DNA of 64,000 nucleotides from an uncultured Prevotella sp. Lineage in GTDB: Bacteria; Bacteroidota; Bacteroidia; Bacteroidales; Bacteroidaceae. The notes beneath the pieces are model-generated. The model made no database searches. It was not told the DNA's origin and was given only the letters and a program-made list of their open reading frames with translations. The position numbers and the translations under genes were made by a program. Where the stretch lies: contig OMZV01000002.1 of NCBI GenBank assembly GCA_900315635.1, positions 1-64,000 of the forward strand. Direction: 5' to 3'. Positions 52,602 to 60,766 of the stretch are shown in pieces (position 1 is the first letter of the stretch; each line of letters starts with the position of its first letter).

Positions 52602-52793
52602 TTCTTCACTCTTCGTTCTTCACTCTTCACTATAAGTTTTCGAGCTCTTCACTCTTCGTTCTTCACTCTTCACTATAAGTTTTCGAGTTCTTCACTCTTC
52701 GTTCTTCACTCTTCACTATAAGTTTTCGAGTTCTTCACTCTTCGCTATAAGTTTTCGAGTTCTTCACTCTTCGTTCTTCACTCTTCACTTATT
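52602..52793. repeat. Tandem 43-bp repeat array (family E) upstream of pyrC
   Basis: Three exact-length 43-bp units (52602-52644, 52645-52687, 52688-52730) are followed by a 29-bp unit lacking an internal 14 bp (52731-52759) and a partial unit to 52793. Each unit is TTCTTCACTCTTCG-TTCTTCACTCTTCA-CTATAAGTTTTCGAG. The array runs across the stop codon of the DUF4369 lipoprotein gene (52785-52787). The short 14-bp subunit explains the deletion by slippage. Confidence 0.9.
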
Positions 52794-53600
52794 ACTTGTG
52801 CTGTCACCAGCCATCTGATTTGGTGTAGGAGCGGCAGGAACGCCACCTGTTCCGGGTGCATTCTGCGGGTCAATCAGTGGAGTTGATGTAGCCATTCCAT
52901 TGCCGGCGTCTTGCAACTGCTGGGCAGCTTCCATGTATTCCTTGATATATTGGTTGTTCTTGAACTCCGGAGTAGCCTTGCTCATGACGTCTTCAATCCA
53001 CGGAGTAAGCACCGGCTGAGGATAAAGTGCCTGAGCCACCATTATGAATATGCCCGGACCAAGTATGTTGTCGAAGTTCTCCGTAACGTATTTCATAACG
53101 AGGTCGTCGACACGCTGGTCGAGTTTAGCGTTGGCTGCAGCCACACGGCGGTTGGCTTCGTCCTCGCTCATACCGTCCATGATATACTGTGAATGCCTGC
53201 TACTGAGAGTTTCGCCATCATTGACTATCTGATAGAATCCACGTAGGAACTCATTCAGCTTGTCATTGAGTGGAGTTCCGCCACGGGTTGTAGTGCTCGG
53301 AGTATCGTTAATCTTAACGGTAATATCGCCATTTTCCAGAATCAAAGGAATGGTTGGGTTATCATCGTCAAGATATATGGTAGCCCATTTGGCACTATCT
53401 ATGCGTCCTGCAAATGCAAACTCACCGTGAACAACATCGCAAGAATCAACATTCTTCCAGTCGTCCTCGTTGGGTACTTGTAGATAAAGCTTTTGCCCGT
53501 CCATCATCGATACGTTCGATGTACCGGTAATGTTATAAGTGTTTCCGCAAGAAACTAAGGTAGCAATAGCTAAAATTGCGTTTAGAACTTTCATCCTCAT
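52785..53600 (-). CDS. DUF4369-type lipoprotein
   Basis: The protein has 271 residues. The signal ends with the lipobox LVSC (Cys18 from this start), followed by GNTYNITGTSNVSMMDGQKLYLQ, the start of the DUF4369 beta domain. That domain is often found in front of thioredoxin-like modules in Bacteroidetes. Here no thioredoxin domain follows; the rest is helical with acidic stretches and a Pro/Gly/Ala-rich end (QNAPGTGGVPAAPTPNQ). The protein is probably anchored on the periplasmic side. ATG codons at 53600 and 53594 are both possible. A -7 box TACTTTTG lies at 53628-53621. Function is unknown. Confidence 0.78.
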   Translation of the reverse strand: MRMKVLNAILAIATLVSCGNTYNITGTSNVSMMDGQKLYLQVPNEDDWKNVDSCDVVHGEFAFAGRIDSAKWATIYLDDDNPTIPLILENGDITVKINDTPSTTTRGGTPLNDKLNEFLRGFYQIVNDGETLSSRHSQYIMDGMSEDEANRRVAAANAKLDQRVDDLVMKYVTENFDNILGPGIFIMVAQALYPQPVLTPWIEDVMSKATPEFKNNQYIKEYMEAAQQLQDAGNGMATSTPLIDPQNAPGTGGVPAAPTPNQMAGDSTSNK

Positions 53601-53679
53601 TTTACTTGATATAGTAATGACAAAAGTACAATGTAATAATGATGTGTGAAAATAAATTTATCCTATTTAAAACAAAAAG

Positions 53680-54144
53680 CTAGTCTTTTATGTTTTTTTC
53701 AGTTTTCCGGTCTTCCTTTTTCTGTTCGTAGGATATACGATTAATGCTGTACAGCTCCAACACGGCAGCAACCAGCAAAGCAACGACCCACTTGTTGTTA
53801 ATGTAAGCCATGTAGTTCTGGTGGGCTTCGAAGTTGAACACTTCCGGGTTGTGCCATACAGTAGCCTGATAGAGCAGATGCCATGAGTTCTCCGCCATCA
53901 TCAGTCCTGCCAAGATAAATGCTATGTCGGCTATTGTCATGATGGAACGCAGCCTGCGAATGGTCAGGCTCTTCCCCTCATAACGTTGCATCATCTGCAT
54001 AACGCCGAACAGAACAGCTCCCACAAGGAATGCTATTGATACTACTTTCGGAGCAACTCCGAAAACGTAAAGCCCAACCCCGGCTACCATCAGTACACCG
54101 CCGAAGATAAAGAGAAATGTCTGGAATTTATTCAGTTGTCTCAT
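53680..54144 (-). CDS. Small four-helix membrane protein of unknown function
   Basis: The 154-residue protein has four predicted membrane helices: FQTFLFIFGGVLMVAGVGLYVF, VVSIAFLVGAVLFGVMQMM, ITIADIAFILAGLMMA-like and WVVALLVAAVLELYSI. The C-terminus is basic and cytoplasmic (RISYEQKKEDRKTEKNIKD). I do not recognise a named family. The ATG at 54144 gives a 17-nt overlap with the divIC-like gene, which suggests coupled translation; an upstream ATG at 54207 would add a stretch read from the overlapping gene. Being paired with a cell-division protein hints at an envelope role. Confidence 0.7.
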   Translation of the reverse strand: MRQLNKFQTFLFIFGGVLMVAGVGLYVFGVAPKVVSIAFLVGAVLFGVMQMMQRYEGKSLTIRRLRSIMTIADIAFILAGLMMAENSWHLLYQATVWHNPEVFNFEAHQNYMAYINNKWVVALLVAAVLELYSINRISYEQKKEDRKTEKNIKD

Positions 54145-54478
54145 CGTCATTATTATTGTCTGTATCAGAAGCCTTCTCGTCCGTTGAAAGGACAAAAATA
54201 TCTTCATTGTCTTTCTTCATGAAGTAGCGCTCGCGGGCAATGCGCGCCATCTCCTTCGGGTCACGCTGCATGCGCTTGAGCTCCTCGGAGTCCTTCTGAT
54301 ACTGTCCCTCATATTTGGCAATCTCCGTCTTGAGGTCGGAAATCTGATACTCCAGTTCTATATACTTCATAATGCTGTCCTCATCGAGAAAGCCGACAAG
54401 CAACACACCTATTATAATAGTAATCTGATATTTGAACCGCTTTATCAGATGCCAGATATTTGATGCAATCTTACCCAC
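54128..54478 (-). CDS. Septum formation initiator family protein (DivIC/FtsB-like)
   Basis: The 116-residue protein has one membrane helix (about 17-31, YQITIIIGVLLVGFL) and then a coiled coil (about 40-80, YIELEYQISDLKTEIAKYEGQYQKDSEELKRM). The conserved PKEMARIARERYFMKKDNED motif of the DivIC/FtsB family follows. FtsB-like proteins link FtsL and FtsQ in the divisome. The tail is acidic (DTDNNNDDETTE). It overlaps the next gene by 17 nt. A -7 box TAATTTTG (54516-54509) lies 31 nt upstream of the start. Confidence 0.9.
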   Translation of the reverse strand: MGKIASNIWHLIKRFKYQITIIIGVLLVGFLDEDSIMKYIELEYQISDLKTEIAKYEGQYQKDSEELKRMQRDPKEMARIARERYFMKKDNEDIFVLSTDEKASDTDNNNDDETTE

Positions 54479-54508
54479 GTCCTAAATGTTTATTGTGTAA
54501 AGTATCTG

Positions 54509-54538
54509 CAAAATTAAGAAATAATCCCGACATACAAT
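54509..54538 (-). promoter_or_regulatory. Probable promoter of the divIC-like gene
   Basis: On the minus strand ATTG (54538-54535) and TAATTTTG (54516-54509) are 18 nt apart. The boxes overlap the hairpin at 54521-54549, so termination of the upstream gene and initiation here share sequence. Confidence 0.5.
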
Positions 54539-54557
54539 GCCGGGATTATGTTTTTTT
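54521..54557. terminator. Hairpin terminator between the lipoprotein gene and the divIC-like gene
   Basis: ATAATCCCG (54521-54529) pairs with CGGGATTAT (54541-54549) over an 11-nt loop. A run of seven T follows on the plus strand and ATTTCTTAATTTT on the minus strand. It lies just after the stop codon of the minus-strand lipoprotein gene. Confidence 0.65.
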
Positions 54558-54580
54558 ATTAATTTCGTTTGAAGTCAGCC

Positions 54581-55150
54581 TTAATTATTTGGCTTGCCGA
54601 TAAACCGGCGGGGCTTCTCCTTTGGTGCGAACTTACCGTTAGGCTTTGCATATCCATAGCCATAGTAGTAGTTGAAGTCATATCCATAGTGGAAGTTGCT
54701 CCAGTTTGGCGAAGAAGTGTGGGTCAGGCTGAACCTTGTGTATACCCCGTCCATGACAATCTCGCCATCGAAGTAGTTGTCGTCGAGACCATAGTTGGTG
54801 ATAACGATGTCCGTGCCTTCCTCTATGAAGTGGACATAGATGTTCCCGTTGCTTACCGTCCAGTTGATATGGTTGGCGATATAGTCGGAACCCCATCCGC
54901 CTCTGTTGTAATAATCAATCCAATAGCCTCTGCCACTGCTGTATGAATACGGGTCCTGGCTGAAGCAAATCTGGGAGTAAGTCGCCTCGTAGGTGACTCC
55001 TCCGTACTTATAGTAAATCTGCATGTTGCCCTCCCATGTACCGGCAAGGGTATAGGCAACGTCTGAGTCATCGTCGTCGCAGCTTATGAAAGTCATTGAC
55101 ATTAAGGCCATTACAACGAGTGCCATCAGCATTGAAATCTTTTTCTTCAT
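54581..55150 (-). CDS. Probable surface lipoprotein with acidic export signal and Tyr-rich C-terminus
   Basis: The protein has 189 residues. The signal ends in the lipobox MTFISC followed at once by DDDDSD. In Bacteroidetes an acidic stretch next to the lipid-bearing Cys is the signal for display on the outside of the outer membrane. The mature part starts YTLAGTWEGNMQIYY, which suggests a lipocalin-like or small beta-barrel domain. It is rich in Tyr and Gly, especially near the end (HYGYDFNYYYGYGYAKP). I know no function. It has its own consensus promoter and terminator, so it is a single-gene unit. Confidence 0.78.
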   Translation of the reverse strand: MKKKISMLMALVVMALMSMTFISCDDDDSDVAYTLAGTWEGNMQIYYKYGGVTYEATYSQICFSQDPYSYSSGRGYWIDYYNRGGWGSDYIANHINWTVSNGNIYVHFIEEGTDIVITNYGLDDNYFDGEIVMDGVYTRFSLTHTSSPNWSNFHYGYDFNYYYGYGYAKPNGKFAPKEKPRRFIGKPNN

Positions 55151-55216
55151 GTTGTTATGAGTCTTTTGGTTGGTTTGCAGAATGGAATTCCGTTTAAATA
55201 TTGTTTAATTATTCCG

Positions 55217-55247
55217 CAAAGATACAGCAATTTGCGAACAAAACAAA
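55217..55247 (-). promoter_or_regulatory. Promoter of the surface lipoprotein gene
   Basis: On the minus strand TTTG (55247-55244) and TATCTTTG (55224-55217) are 19 nt apart, an exact consensus. The leader is about 60 nt. Confidence 0.75.
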
Positions 55248-55259
55248 ATAAAAAGTTAT

Positions 55260-55293
55260 TTTGTTTCTATTTCGATAAAAATGATTACTTTTG
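55260..55293 (+). promoter_or_regulatory. Promoter of the gpx-trxB unit
   Basis: TTTG at 55260-55263 and TACTTTTG at 55286-55293 are 22 nt apart, slightly longer than usual. The -7 box is exact. The ATG lies 39 nt downstream. Confidence 0.55.
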
Positions 55294-55332
55294 CATCGAT
55301 AAAAATTAAACGTATCAACATTAATATAAAAA

Positions 55333-55887
55333 ATGAGAACAGTTTATGAATTCTCTGTCAAGGACAGAAAAGGAAACAATGTCAGCCTCAAGGAATATGC
55401 CAATGAGGTTCTGCTGATTGTAAACACAGCCACACGTTGTGGCTTCACTCCGCAGTACACCGAGTTGGAGCGTCTTTATGAGACCTATCACTCTCAGGGC
55501 TTCGAGATTCTCGACTTCCCATGCAATCAGTTCGGTCAGCAGGCTCCGGGCACTGACGAAAGCATACATAACTTCTGCAAACTTACATACGGAACAGAGT
55601 TCCCTCAGTTCAAGAAGCTGAAGGTGAATGGTCCTGACGCCGACCCTCTGTTTAAGTTCCTCAAGGAGCAGAAGGGCTTCGCAGGCTTCGACATGACCAA
55701 CAAGATTGCGCCTGTCCTCGTGGAAATGTTCGATAAGGAGAACCCGGGATGGCGTGATACTCCTGACATCAAGTGGAACTTCACCAAGTTCCTCATCAAT
55801 AAGAAAGGTCAGGTCGTCACTCGCTTTGAGCCTACAGAGAAAATCGAAAACGTTGAGGCAGCAATAAAAGAAGAACTGGCTAAATAA
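55333..55887 (+). CDS. Glutathione peroxidase family thiol peroxidase
   Basis: The 184-residue protein has the GPx fold. The active-site loop VNTATRCGFTPQY holds Cys36 where animal enzymes have selenocysteine. DFPCNQFGQQAPG holds Cys64 and the conserved Gln, and IKWNFTKFLI holds the catalytic Trp and Asn. Bacterial Cys-GPx enzymes usually take electrons from thioredoxin. The trxB gene 21 nt downstream supports that here and suggests a small peroxide-defence operon. It is cytoplasmic with no signal peptide. Confidence 0.92.
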   Translation: MRTVYEFSVKDRKGNNVSLKEYANEVLLIVNTATRCGFTPQYTELERLYETYHSQGFEILDFPCNQFGQQAPGTDESIHNFCKLTYGTEFPQFKKLKVNGPDADPLFKFLKEQKGFAGFDMTNKIAPVLVEMFDKENPGWRDTPDIKWNFTKFLINKKGQVVTRFEPTEKIENVEAAIKEELAK

Positions 55888-55908
55888 TCGTCTAATTAAG
55901 GAGAATAA

Positions 55909-56883
55909 ATGTTTAACATTGATACTAACATCCCACCAAAGCGGGAGAGCTTGGGGAGGCTTCTAATCCTCGGCTCAGGACCGGCAGGCTACACTGCCGC
56001 CATCTATGCCGGAAGAGCCAACCTCAATCCGGTGCTGTACTGCGGAATGCAAACCGGCGGACAGCTGACCACCACCACTATAGTAGAGAACTTCCCGGGC
56101 TATCCCGACGGAGTCGATGCCAACCAGATGATGATGGACTTGCAGAAGCAGGCTCAGCGTTTCGGCGCAGACATCCGTGACGGATTAATAACCAAGGCAG
56201 ACTTCTCCGTGCACCCGTTCAAACTCACCACCGACCGTGGCGTTGAGCTCGAAGCCGACAGCGTGATTATCGCCACAGGCGCCAGCGCAAAGTATCTCGG
56301 TCTTGCCGATGAAGAGAAATACAAGGGCGAGGGCGTTAGCGCCTGCGCAACATGTGACGGATTTTTCTATCGCAAGAAGGTCGTTGCCGTCGTCGGCGGT
56401 GGAGATACAGCATGTGAGGAAGCCAGCTACCTTGCCGGACTCTGCAAGAAGGTCTACATGATAGTTCGCAAGCCATACCTCCGCGCCAGCGAGATAATGA
56501 AGAAGCGTGTCGAAAATACCGAGAACATCGAGATTCTCTATGAGACCAACACCCTCGGACTCTATGGCGAGAACGGTGTCGAAGGCGCACACGTGGTATA
56601 TAAGAAAGGTGAGCCCGACGAGCGCAAGTACGACCTGCCTATCGACGGATTCTTCCTTGCCATCGGTCATAAGCCGAACACCGACATCTTCCGTGGTCAG
56701 ATAGAGCTCGACGAGCAGGGCTATATCGTTACAAAGGGCAAGACCACAGCCACAAGTGTCGACGGAGTCTTTGCCGCCGGCGATTGTGCCGACCCGCACT
56801 ATCAGCAGGCTGTCGTTGCTGCGGCTTCGGGCTGCATGGCGGCTCTCGATGCACAGCATTACTTGCAGACACTTGAGAAATAG
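55909..56883 (+). CDS. trxB: Thioredoxin-disulfide reductase
   Basis: TrxB passes electrons from NADPH through FAD to thioredoxin. The 324-residue protein has the FAD motif LGSGPAGYTAAIYAGRA (21-37), the redox pair in CATCDG (Cys146, Cys149), the NADPH motif VVGGGDTACEEA and the closing FAAGDCADPHYQQAVVAAASG. An N-terminal stretch of about 18 residues (FNIDTNIPPKRESLGRL) precedes the FAD motif. It lies just after the peroxidase gene. A hairpin terminator follows. Confidence 0.95.
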   Translation: MFNIDTNIPPKRESLGRLLILGSGPAGYTAAIYAGRANLNPVLYCGMQTGGQLTTTTIVENFPGYPDGVDANQMMMDLQKQAQRFGADIRDGLITKADFSVHPFKLTTDRGVELEADSVIIATGASAKYLGLADEEKYKGEGVSACATCDGFFYRKKVVAVVGGGDTACEEASYLAGLCKKVYMIVRKPYLRASEIMKKRVENTENIEILYETNTLGLYGENGVEGAHVVYKKGEPDERKYDLPIDGFFLAIGHKPNTDIFRGQIELDEQGYIVTKGKTTATSVDGVFAAGDCADPHYQQAVVAAASGCMAALDAQHYLQTLEK

Positions 56884-56910
56884 GACCAACATTATAAGTT
56901 GAATAGCACG

Positions 56911-56977
56911 AAAGGCGCAACTTCTGCTTCTCAGCTCTCGGGCTGAACACGGGCTGAAGTCGTGCCTTTACTGTTTT
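56911..56977 (+). terminator. Terminator after trxB
   Basis: AAAGGCGCAACTTC (56911-56924) pairs with GAAGTCGTGCCTTT (56956-56969), with two weak positions, across a 31-nt loop. ACTGTTTTT follows. Confidence 0.6.
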
Positions 56978-56994
56978 TACACGAACACTGAATT

Positions 56995-57876
56995 ATGGAA
57001 AACATAGCCAGAACAAGAAAGAAATACTACTTGGGAAAGTCCATTGCGTCCTTCCTCCTCGTCCTTTTCACCATGCCGCTGGGTCATGCGCTGATGATGC
57101 TCATGGGCAAATTCATGGATCCCGTGGCTGTCCACTATGCCGGATTCTTCATGGGACTAGCCGGATTCATCATCGTCGTGTGGGGCGTCTTCGTCAAGGG
57201 CGATACCAAGCAGACCCTCTTCGGGCTCTTCGGTGGACTGCTCTTCTGGACCGGATGGGTGGAATTCCTCTTCCAGTACTACGCCCATCGCTATGGTGCC
57301 CAGCCCGAGATAACGCCCGAAGGCCATGTCACCCAGCCTGAGTATCTGCTCATGCCAATGACATTCGGACTCTGGATGATGGTCATGACCCTCTACATCT
57401 TCTGCACGAAGACCGGATGTTGCTTCATCAACTGGGTTCAGCACCACCTCTTCCGCAGTCGTGAAAGGGATATTGTGGCACGCCCGATGACCCGCCACAC
57501 GTCCATCGTGACTTTCATGGAACTTAACGTCATGATGTGGACGACCTACATTGTACTGATGTTCTGCTACGACCCGAGGTTCATCGGCGACCAGTCGCCT
57601 ATCGTTGCGCTCATTGCCTTCGGCTGCTTTGCCGGTTCACTGTTCATGTTTCGCAAGGAACTCCGCCTCGCCTCATGGGGAGCTAATATCCGAATGGCTA
57701 TTGCCACGGTCATCATCTTCTGGTGCCCCGTCGAGATAATGGCACGCCTGCAGTTCTTCACCGAGATATGGGTACAGCCCGAGAAGTACAAGGCACAGAT
57801 GATAACCATCCTCATTGCCTTCATCGTTCTTCTCGCCTATGTAGTATATGTCGCCGTGAGGAAACCGAAAAAATAA
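56995..57876 (+). CDS. Polytopic membrane protein of unknown function
   Basis: The 293-residue protein has about eight membrane helices, for example SIASFLLVLFTMPLGHALMM, GFFMGLAGFIIVVWGVFV, LFGLFGGLLFWTGWVEFLF and ITILIAFIVLLAYVVYVAV. It has several conserved-looking features in loops: QYYAHRYGAQPE, two Cys in FCTKTGCCFINWVQHH and PMTRHTSIVTF. No signal peptide is apparent and the ends are basic. I do not recognise the family. It is alone, between trxB and pepT, both on the same strand. Confidence 0.75.
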   Translation: MENIARTRKKYYLGKSIASFLLVLFTMPLGHALMMLMGKFMDPVAVHYAGFFMGLAGFIIVVWGVFVKGDTKQTLFGLFGGLLFWTGWVEFLFQYYAHRYGAQPEITPEGHVTQPEYLLMPMTFGLWMMVMTLYIFCTKTGCCFINWVQHHLFRSRERDIVARPMTRHTSIVTFMELNVMMWTTYIVLMFCYDPRFIGDQSPIVALIAFGCFAGSLFMFRKELRLASWGANIRMAIATVIIFWCPVEIMARLQFFTEIWVQPEKYKAQMITILIAFIVLLAYVVYVAVRKPKK

Positions 57877-57982
57877 GTCATTTGCCCATCATCTGTAGTC
57901 GGCGAATAGGAGTTCGCCGCTCCCAAGTATGCCACCTTTGTAAGTGATTGATAATCAAACGCTTCGCAAGTAGCGGCAAAAC

Positions 57983-58077
57983 GCGTTGTAAAAGATACCC
58001 AATTAGCTTCTAAAAGATACCGTTTTACGAGCTAATTGGGCATCTTTTACAATCTAATTGGGTACCTTTTACAAAAT
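57983..58077. repeat. Intergenic repeat family A, copy 5
   Basis: Four units in 95 bp: GTAAAAGATACCCAATTAGC, TAAAAGATACCGTTTTACGA, TAATTGGGCATCTTTTACAA and TAATTGGGTACCTTTTAC. Units 1-2 and 3-4 are in opposite orientations. Read on the minus strand the central 35 bp are nearly identical to the start of copy 4 at 48 kb. It lies directly upstream of the pepT promoter. Confidence 0.8.
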
Positions 58078-58091
58078 AGTTAGTCCATAAT

Positions 58092-58122
58092 TTTGTTTTT
58101 TCTTCGGTTTATTGTAATTTTG
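58092..58122 (+). promoter_or_regulatory. Promoter of pepT
   Basis: TTTG at 58092-58095 and TAATTTTG at 58115-58122 are 19 nt apart, an exact consensus. The ATG lies 26 nt after the -7 box. Confidence 0.8.
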
Positions 58123-58148
58123 TCACGGAATAAATTTGACTGAAAACA

Positions 58149-59372
58149 ATGAAAATAGAAGATCGTTTTATAAACTACACAAAGTTCGACACACAGTCGG
58201 CTGAGGATTCCGACACCGTGCCAAGTACGTCGAAACAGCTCATCTTCGCCAAGTATCTCAAGGAAGAACTTGAGAAAGAAGGTCTCGAGGACGTCGAGAT
58301 GGACGACATGGGCTACATCTATGCCACACTTCCTGCCAACACAAAGAAGAAGGTCCCGACAATAGGATTCATCTCTCACTATGATACCGCGCTCGATGCC
58401 AGCGGCGCAAACATCAAGGCTCGCATCATCCGCGGCTATGACGGCAAAGACATAGAGCTCTCGCCGGGTGTCATCTCCAGTCCGGAAAAGTTCCCGGAAC
58501 TGCTCGAGCATAAGGGCGAGGACATCATCGTGACCGACGGAACGACCCTGCTCGGTGCCGACGACAAGGCTGGCATAGCCGAGATAGTACAGGCAATGTG
58601 CTATCTCCGTGACCATAAGGAGATAGAGCACGGCAAGATTCGTGTCGGCTTCAATCCTGACGAGGAGATCGGTATGGGTGCCCGTCACTTCGATGTCGAA
58701 AAGTTCGGCTGTGAGTGGGCTTACACAATGGATGGCGGCGACATTGGCGACCTGGAGTATGAGAACTTCAACGCCGCTGCAGCAAAGGTCAAAATCCATG
58801 GTGTCAGCGTCCACACAGGTTATGCCAAGGGCAAGATGATTAACGCCGCACGCATTGCCTGTGAGTTCAACAGCATGATTCCGACTACCGATATTCCGGA
58901 GACCACCGAGGGCTATCAGGGCTTCTACCATCTGCTCGGCATCGAGGGACATTGTGAGGAGGCTAAGCTCAGCTACATCATCCGCGACCACGACCGTGAT
59001 AAATTCCAGGACCGCAAGCGCTTCATGGAGGATATTGCCCGCCGTCTCAACGCTAAGTATGGCGAGGGCGTCGTCGAAATTACCATCACCGACCAGTATT
59101 ATAACATGAAGGAGAAGATCGACCCGAACATGCACGTCGTCGACCTTGTCGTCAAGGCAATGGAGAAGAGTGGCGTCCGTCCGAAGGTTGAGCCTATCCG
59201 TGGTGGTACGGACGGAGCGCAGCTGTCGTTCCGTGGACTGCCGTGCCCGAACATCTTCGCCGGTGGTGTCAACTTCCATGGTCCTTACGAGTTCGTTTCC
59301 ATCCAGGTCATGGAGAAGGCTATGCAGGTCATCGTCAACATCTGCAACCTCACTGCCCAGTATAACGACTAA
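58149..59372 (+). CDS. pepT: Peptidase T (tripeptide aminopeptidase)
   Basis: PepT removes the N-terminal residue from tripeptides in the cytoplasm. The 407-residue M20 family protein shows [17 protein letters not shown] (His77 and Asp79 at the first zinc site), [15 protein letters not shown] (bridging Asp) and [17 protein letters not shown] (catalytic Glu pair). [18 protein letters not shown] and [25 protein letters not shown] complete the metal sites. Length matches the family. It has its own promoter and is followed by a strong terminator, so it is a single-gene unit. Confidence 0.95.
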   Translation: MKIEDRFINYTKFDTQSAEDSDTVPSTSKQLIFAKYLKEELEKEGLEDVEMDDMGYIYATLPANTKKKVPTIGFISHYDTALDASGANIKARIIRGYDGKDIELSPGVISSPEKFPELLEHKGEDIIVTDGTTLLGADDKAGIAEIVQAMCYLRDHKEIEHGKIRVGFNPDEEIGMGARHFDVEKFGCEWAYTMDGGDIGDLEYENFNAAAAKVKIHGVSVHTGYAKGKMINAARIACEFNSMIPTTDIPETTEGYQGFYHLLGIEGHCEEAKLSYIIRDHDRDKFQDRKRFMEDIARRLNAKYGEGVVEITITDQYYNMKEKIDPNMHVVDLVVKAMEKSGVRPKVEPIRGGTDGAQLSFRGLPCPNIFAGGVNFHGPYEFVSIQVMEKAMQVIVNICNLTAQYND

Positions 59373-59441
59373 TCACACCATATTCGGAATGAAATAAAAA
59401 GGGATGTAATAGTCCCTCTTTTCTAAGATATAAATTATAAT

Positions 59442-59480
59442 AATCCCCTGTAAGTGACAGCACTTGCAGGGGATTTTTGT
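59442..59480 (+). terminator. Intrinsic terminator after pepT
   Basis: AATCCCCTG.AAGTG (59442-59456) pairs with CACTTGCAGGGGATT (59461-59475) and TTTTGTT follows. It is a compact stem with a U-run. Confidence 0.8.
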
Positions 59481-59574
59481 TAGCTTCCTATACATTTTTT
59501 TGACCGTTTAAGCATTATTTTCGACCACTTAAACACTGTATTGACCATGTTAGGCACAGAACGGAAAAAGGCAG

Positions 59575-59606
59575 TTTGTAACAAACGAAATTTTAACGTA
59601 TCTTTG
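59575..59606 (+). promoter_or_regulatory. Promoter of the beta-propeller protein gene
   Basis: TTTG at 59575-59578 and TATCTTTG at 59599-59606 are 20 nt apart. The ATG at 59647 is 40 nt downstream. Confidence 0.75.
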
Positions 59607-59646
59607 TACTCACCAAAGATATATTAATTCTAACTAAAAGACTAAC

Positions 59647-60627
59647 ATGAAAAAGGTTCTATTAATGATTATGCTTGTTAGTGTCGCACTGACAACTCAA
59701 GCAAAAAAGCGGTTCGCTATTACGATGACCGGAGAAAATCTGGCAACCCTTACTCAGGTTACTGACAATCAGGAACCTTGTCTTGATCCATTCGGTGGTG
59801 ACGACGGCTCTCCGTTGTACTTCTCTGTGCGTGAGAATAAGAGGTACTACAACATCTACAAGAAGGAGAATCCTTTCTCAGCCAGTATGTCACAGAAGAC
59901 TAGCGGCAAGAACAACAACCGCTATCCTTGCTACAACAAGAGCACTGACAAGCTCGCATTCAGCTGCCAGCAGGACGGAGCTTACACATCGGACATCTAT
60001 ACTATGTTCGACAACAAGGGCAAGGCTCTCTCGCAGGTTACAGAAAGCAGTGATGCTTACGAGAGCAGTCCGAGTTTCAACAAGGAAGGCGACTTGATAG
60101 TTTATGACAAGATTGCCTACACGTATTACCGTAAGGCAAACTGGGCTACATTCTTATTCGGGTTCGGTGAAAATACCGTTGTCGTTGAGAACAGTGAGAT
60201 CTGGATGAAGAATCTCAAAACCGGTGAAACAACTCTGCTCGGAAATGGATATTCGCCATGCTTCTCGCCTGACGGAAAGAGCATAGCTTACGTCAAATAT
60301 TCGAGCGATGCCAAGAGTACAAGTATCTGGGTTATGAAAATAGATGGTAGTGAGCAGGTACAGATAACCGATGCAAAGAAGGGCTTCGCGCTCAATCCTA
60401 GATGGAGTCCTGACGGCAAGCGGCTTATCTTCCAGTCGTCGAAGAAGGACAAGAAGGATGCCGACCTCTATGTGGTTGATACCGACGGCAACAATCTAAC
60501 ACAGCTCACCATCAATAACTCTTATGACGGACAGCCTTACTGGACTACTGACGGCTACATCTATTTCGTTTCCGACCGTGGTAATGAGGCTGGCAATTAT
60601 CAGATCTGGCGATTCAAGTACGAATAA
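59647..60627 (+). CDS. Secreted TolB-like beta-propeller protein
   Basis: The 326-residue protein has a signal peptide (about 1-19, MKKVLLMIMLVSVALTTQA) and PD40/WD40-like repeats as in TolB. Several share the pattern ...P.WSPDGKRLIF or CFSPDGKSIAYV, each followed by an IWVMKIDG or LYVVDTDGNNLTQLT strand. Six such blades can be counted roughly. The tryptophan/Asp-Gly motifs are clear in the second half and weaker in the first. It is likely a periplasmic or lipid-free secreted scaffold. No Tol-Pal genes are adjacent, so a role with Tol is not implied. Confidence 0.82.
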   Translation: MKKVLLMIMLVSVALTTQAKKRFAITMTGENLATLTQVTDNQEPCLDPFGGDDGSPLYFSVRENKRYYNIYKKENPFSASMSQKTSGKNNNRYPCYNKSTDKLAFSCQQDGAYTSDIYTMFDNKGKALSQVTESSDAYESSPSFNKEGDLIVYDKIAYTYYRKANWATFLFGFGENTVVVENSEIWMKNLKTGETTLLGNGYSPCFSPDGKSIAYVKYSSDAKSTSIWVMKIDGSEQVQITDAKKGFALNPRWSPDGKRLIFQSSKKDKKDADLYVVDTDGNNLTQLTINNSYDGQPYWTTDGYIYFVSDRGNEAGNYQIWRFKYE

Positions 60628-60661
60628 TCTTTTCTTTTCTTTAATTCGAGAATACAAGGAT

Positions 60662-60707
60662 AAGCCCCGTAGCTTTAGGTGTCAAACACAAAAGCTGCGG
60701 GGCTTTT
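60662..60707 (+). terminator. Intrinsic terminator after the beta-propeller gene
   Basis: AAGCCCCGTAGCTTT (60662-60676) pairs with AAAGCTGCGGGGCTT (60690-60704) with one mismatch, and TTCC follows. The stem is GC-rich and strong, and the U-run is short. Confidence 0.7.
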
Positions 60708-60731
60708 CCGAATAAAAAACATTCCCTTTTC

Positions 60732-60762
60732 TTTGCCAATCCGTATGTTTCCATTATCTTTG
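60732..60762 (+). promoter_or_regulatory. Promoter of the KefB-type antiporter gene
   Basis: TTTG at 60732-60735 and TATCTTTG at 60755-60762 are 19 nt apart. Only four bases separate the -7 box from the ATG at 60767, so the transcript is predicted to be leaderless. Confidence 0.75.
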
Positions 60763-60766
60763 CACT

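Noticed and set aside
52602-52793. CRISPR array
   Set aside because: The 43-bp units are contiguous and have no unique spacers. It is a tandem repeat with slippage.
58080-59279. A 399-codon minus-strand ORF opposite pepT
   Set aside because: PepT on the plus strand has all active-site motifs. The antisense frame has low-complexity Leu/Val/Asp composition and no recognisable domain.
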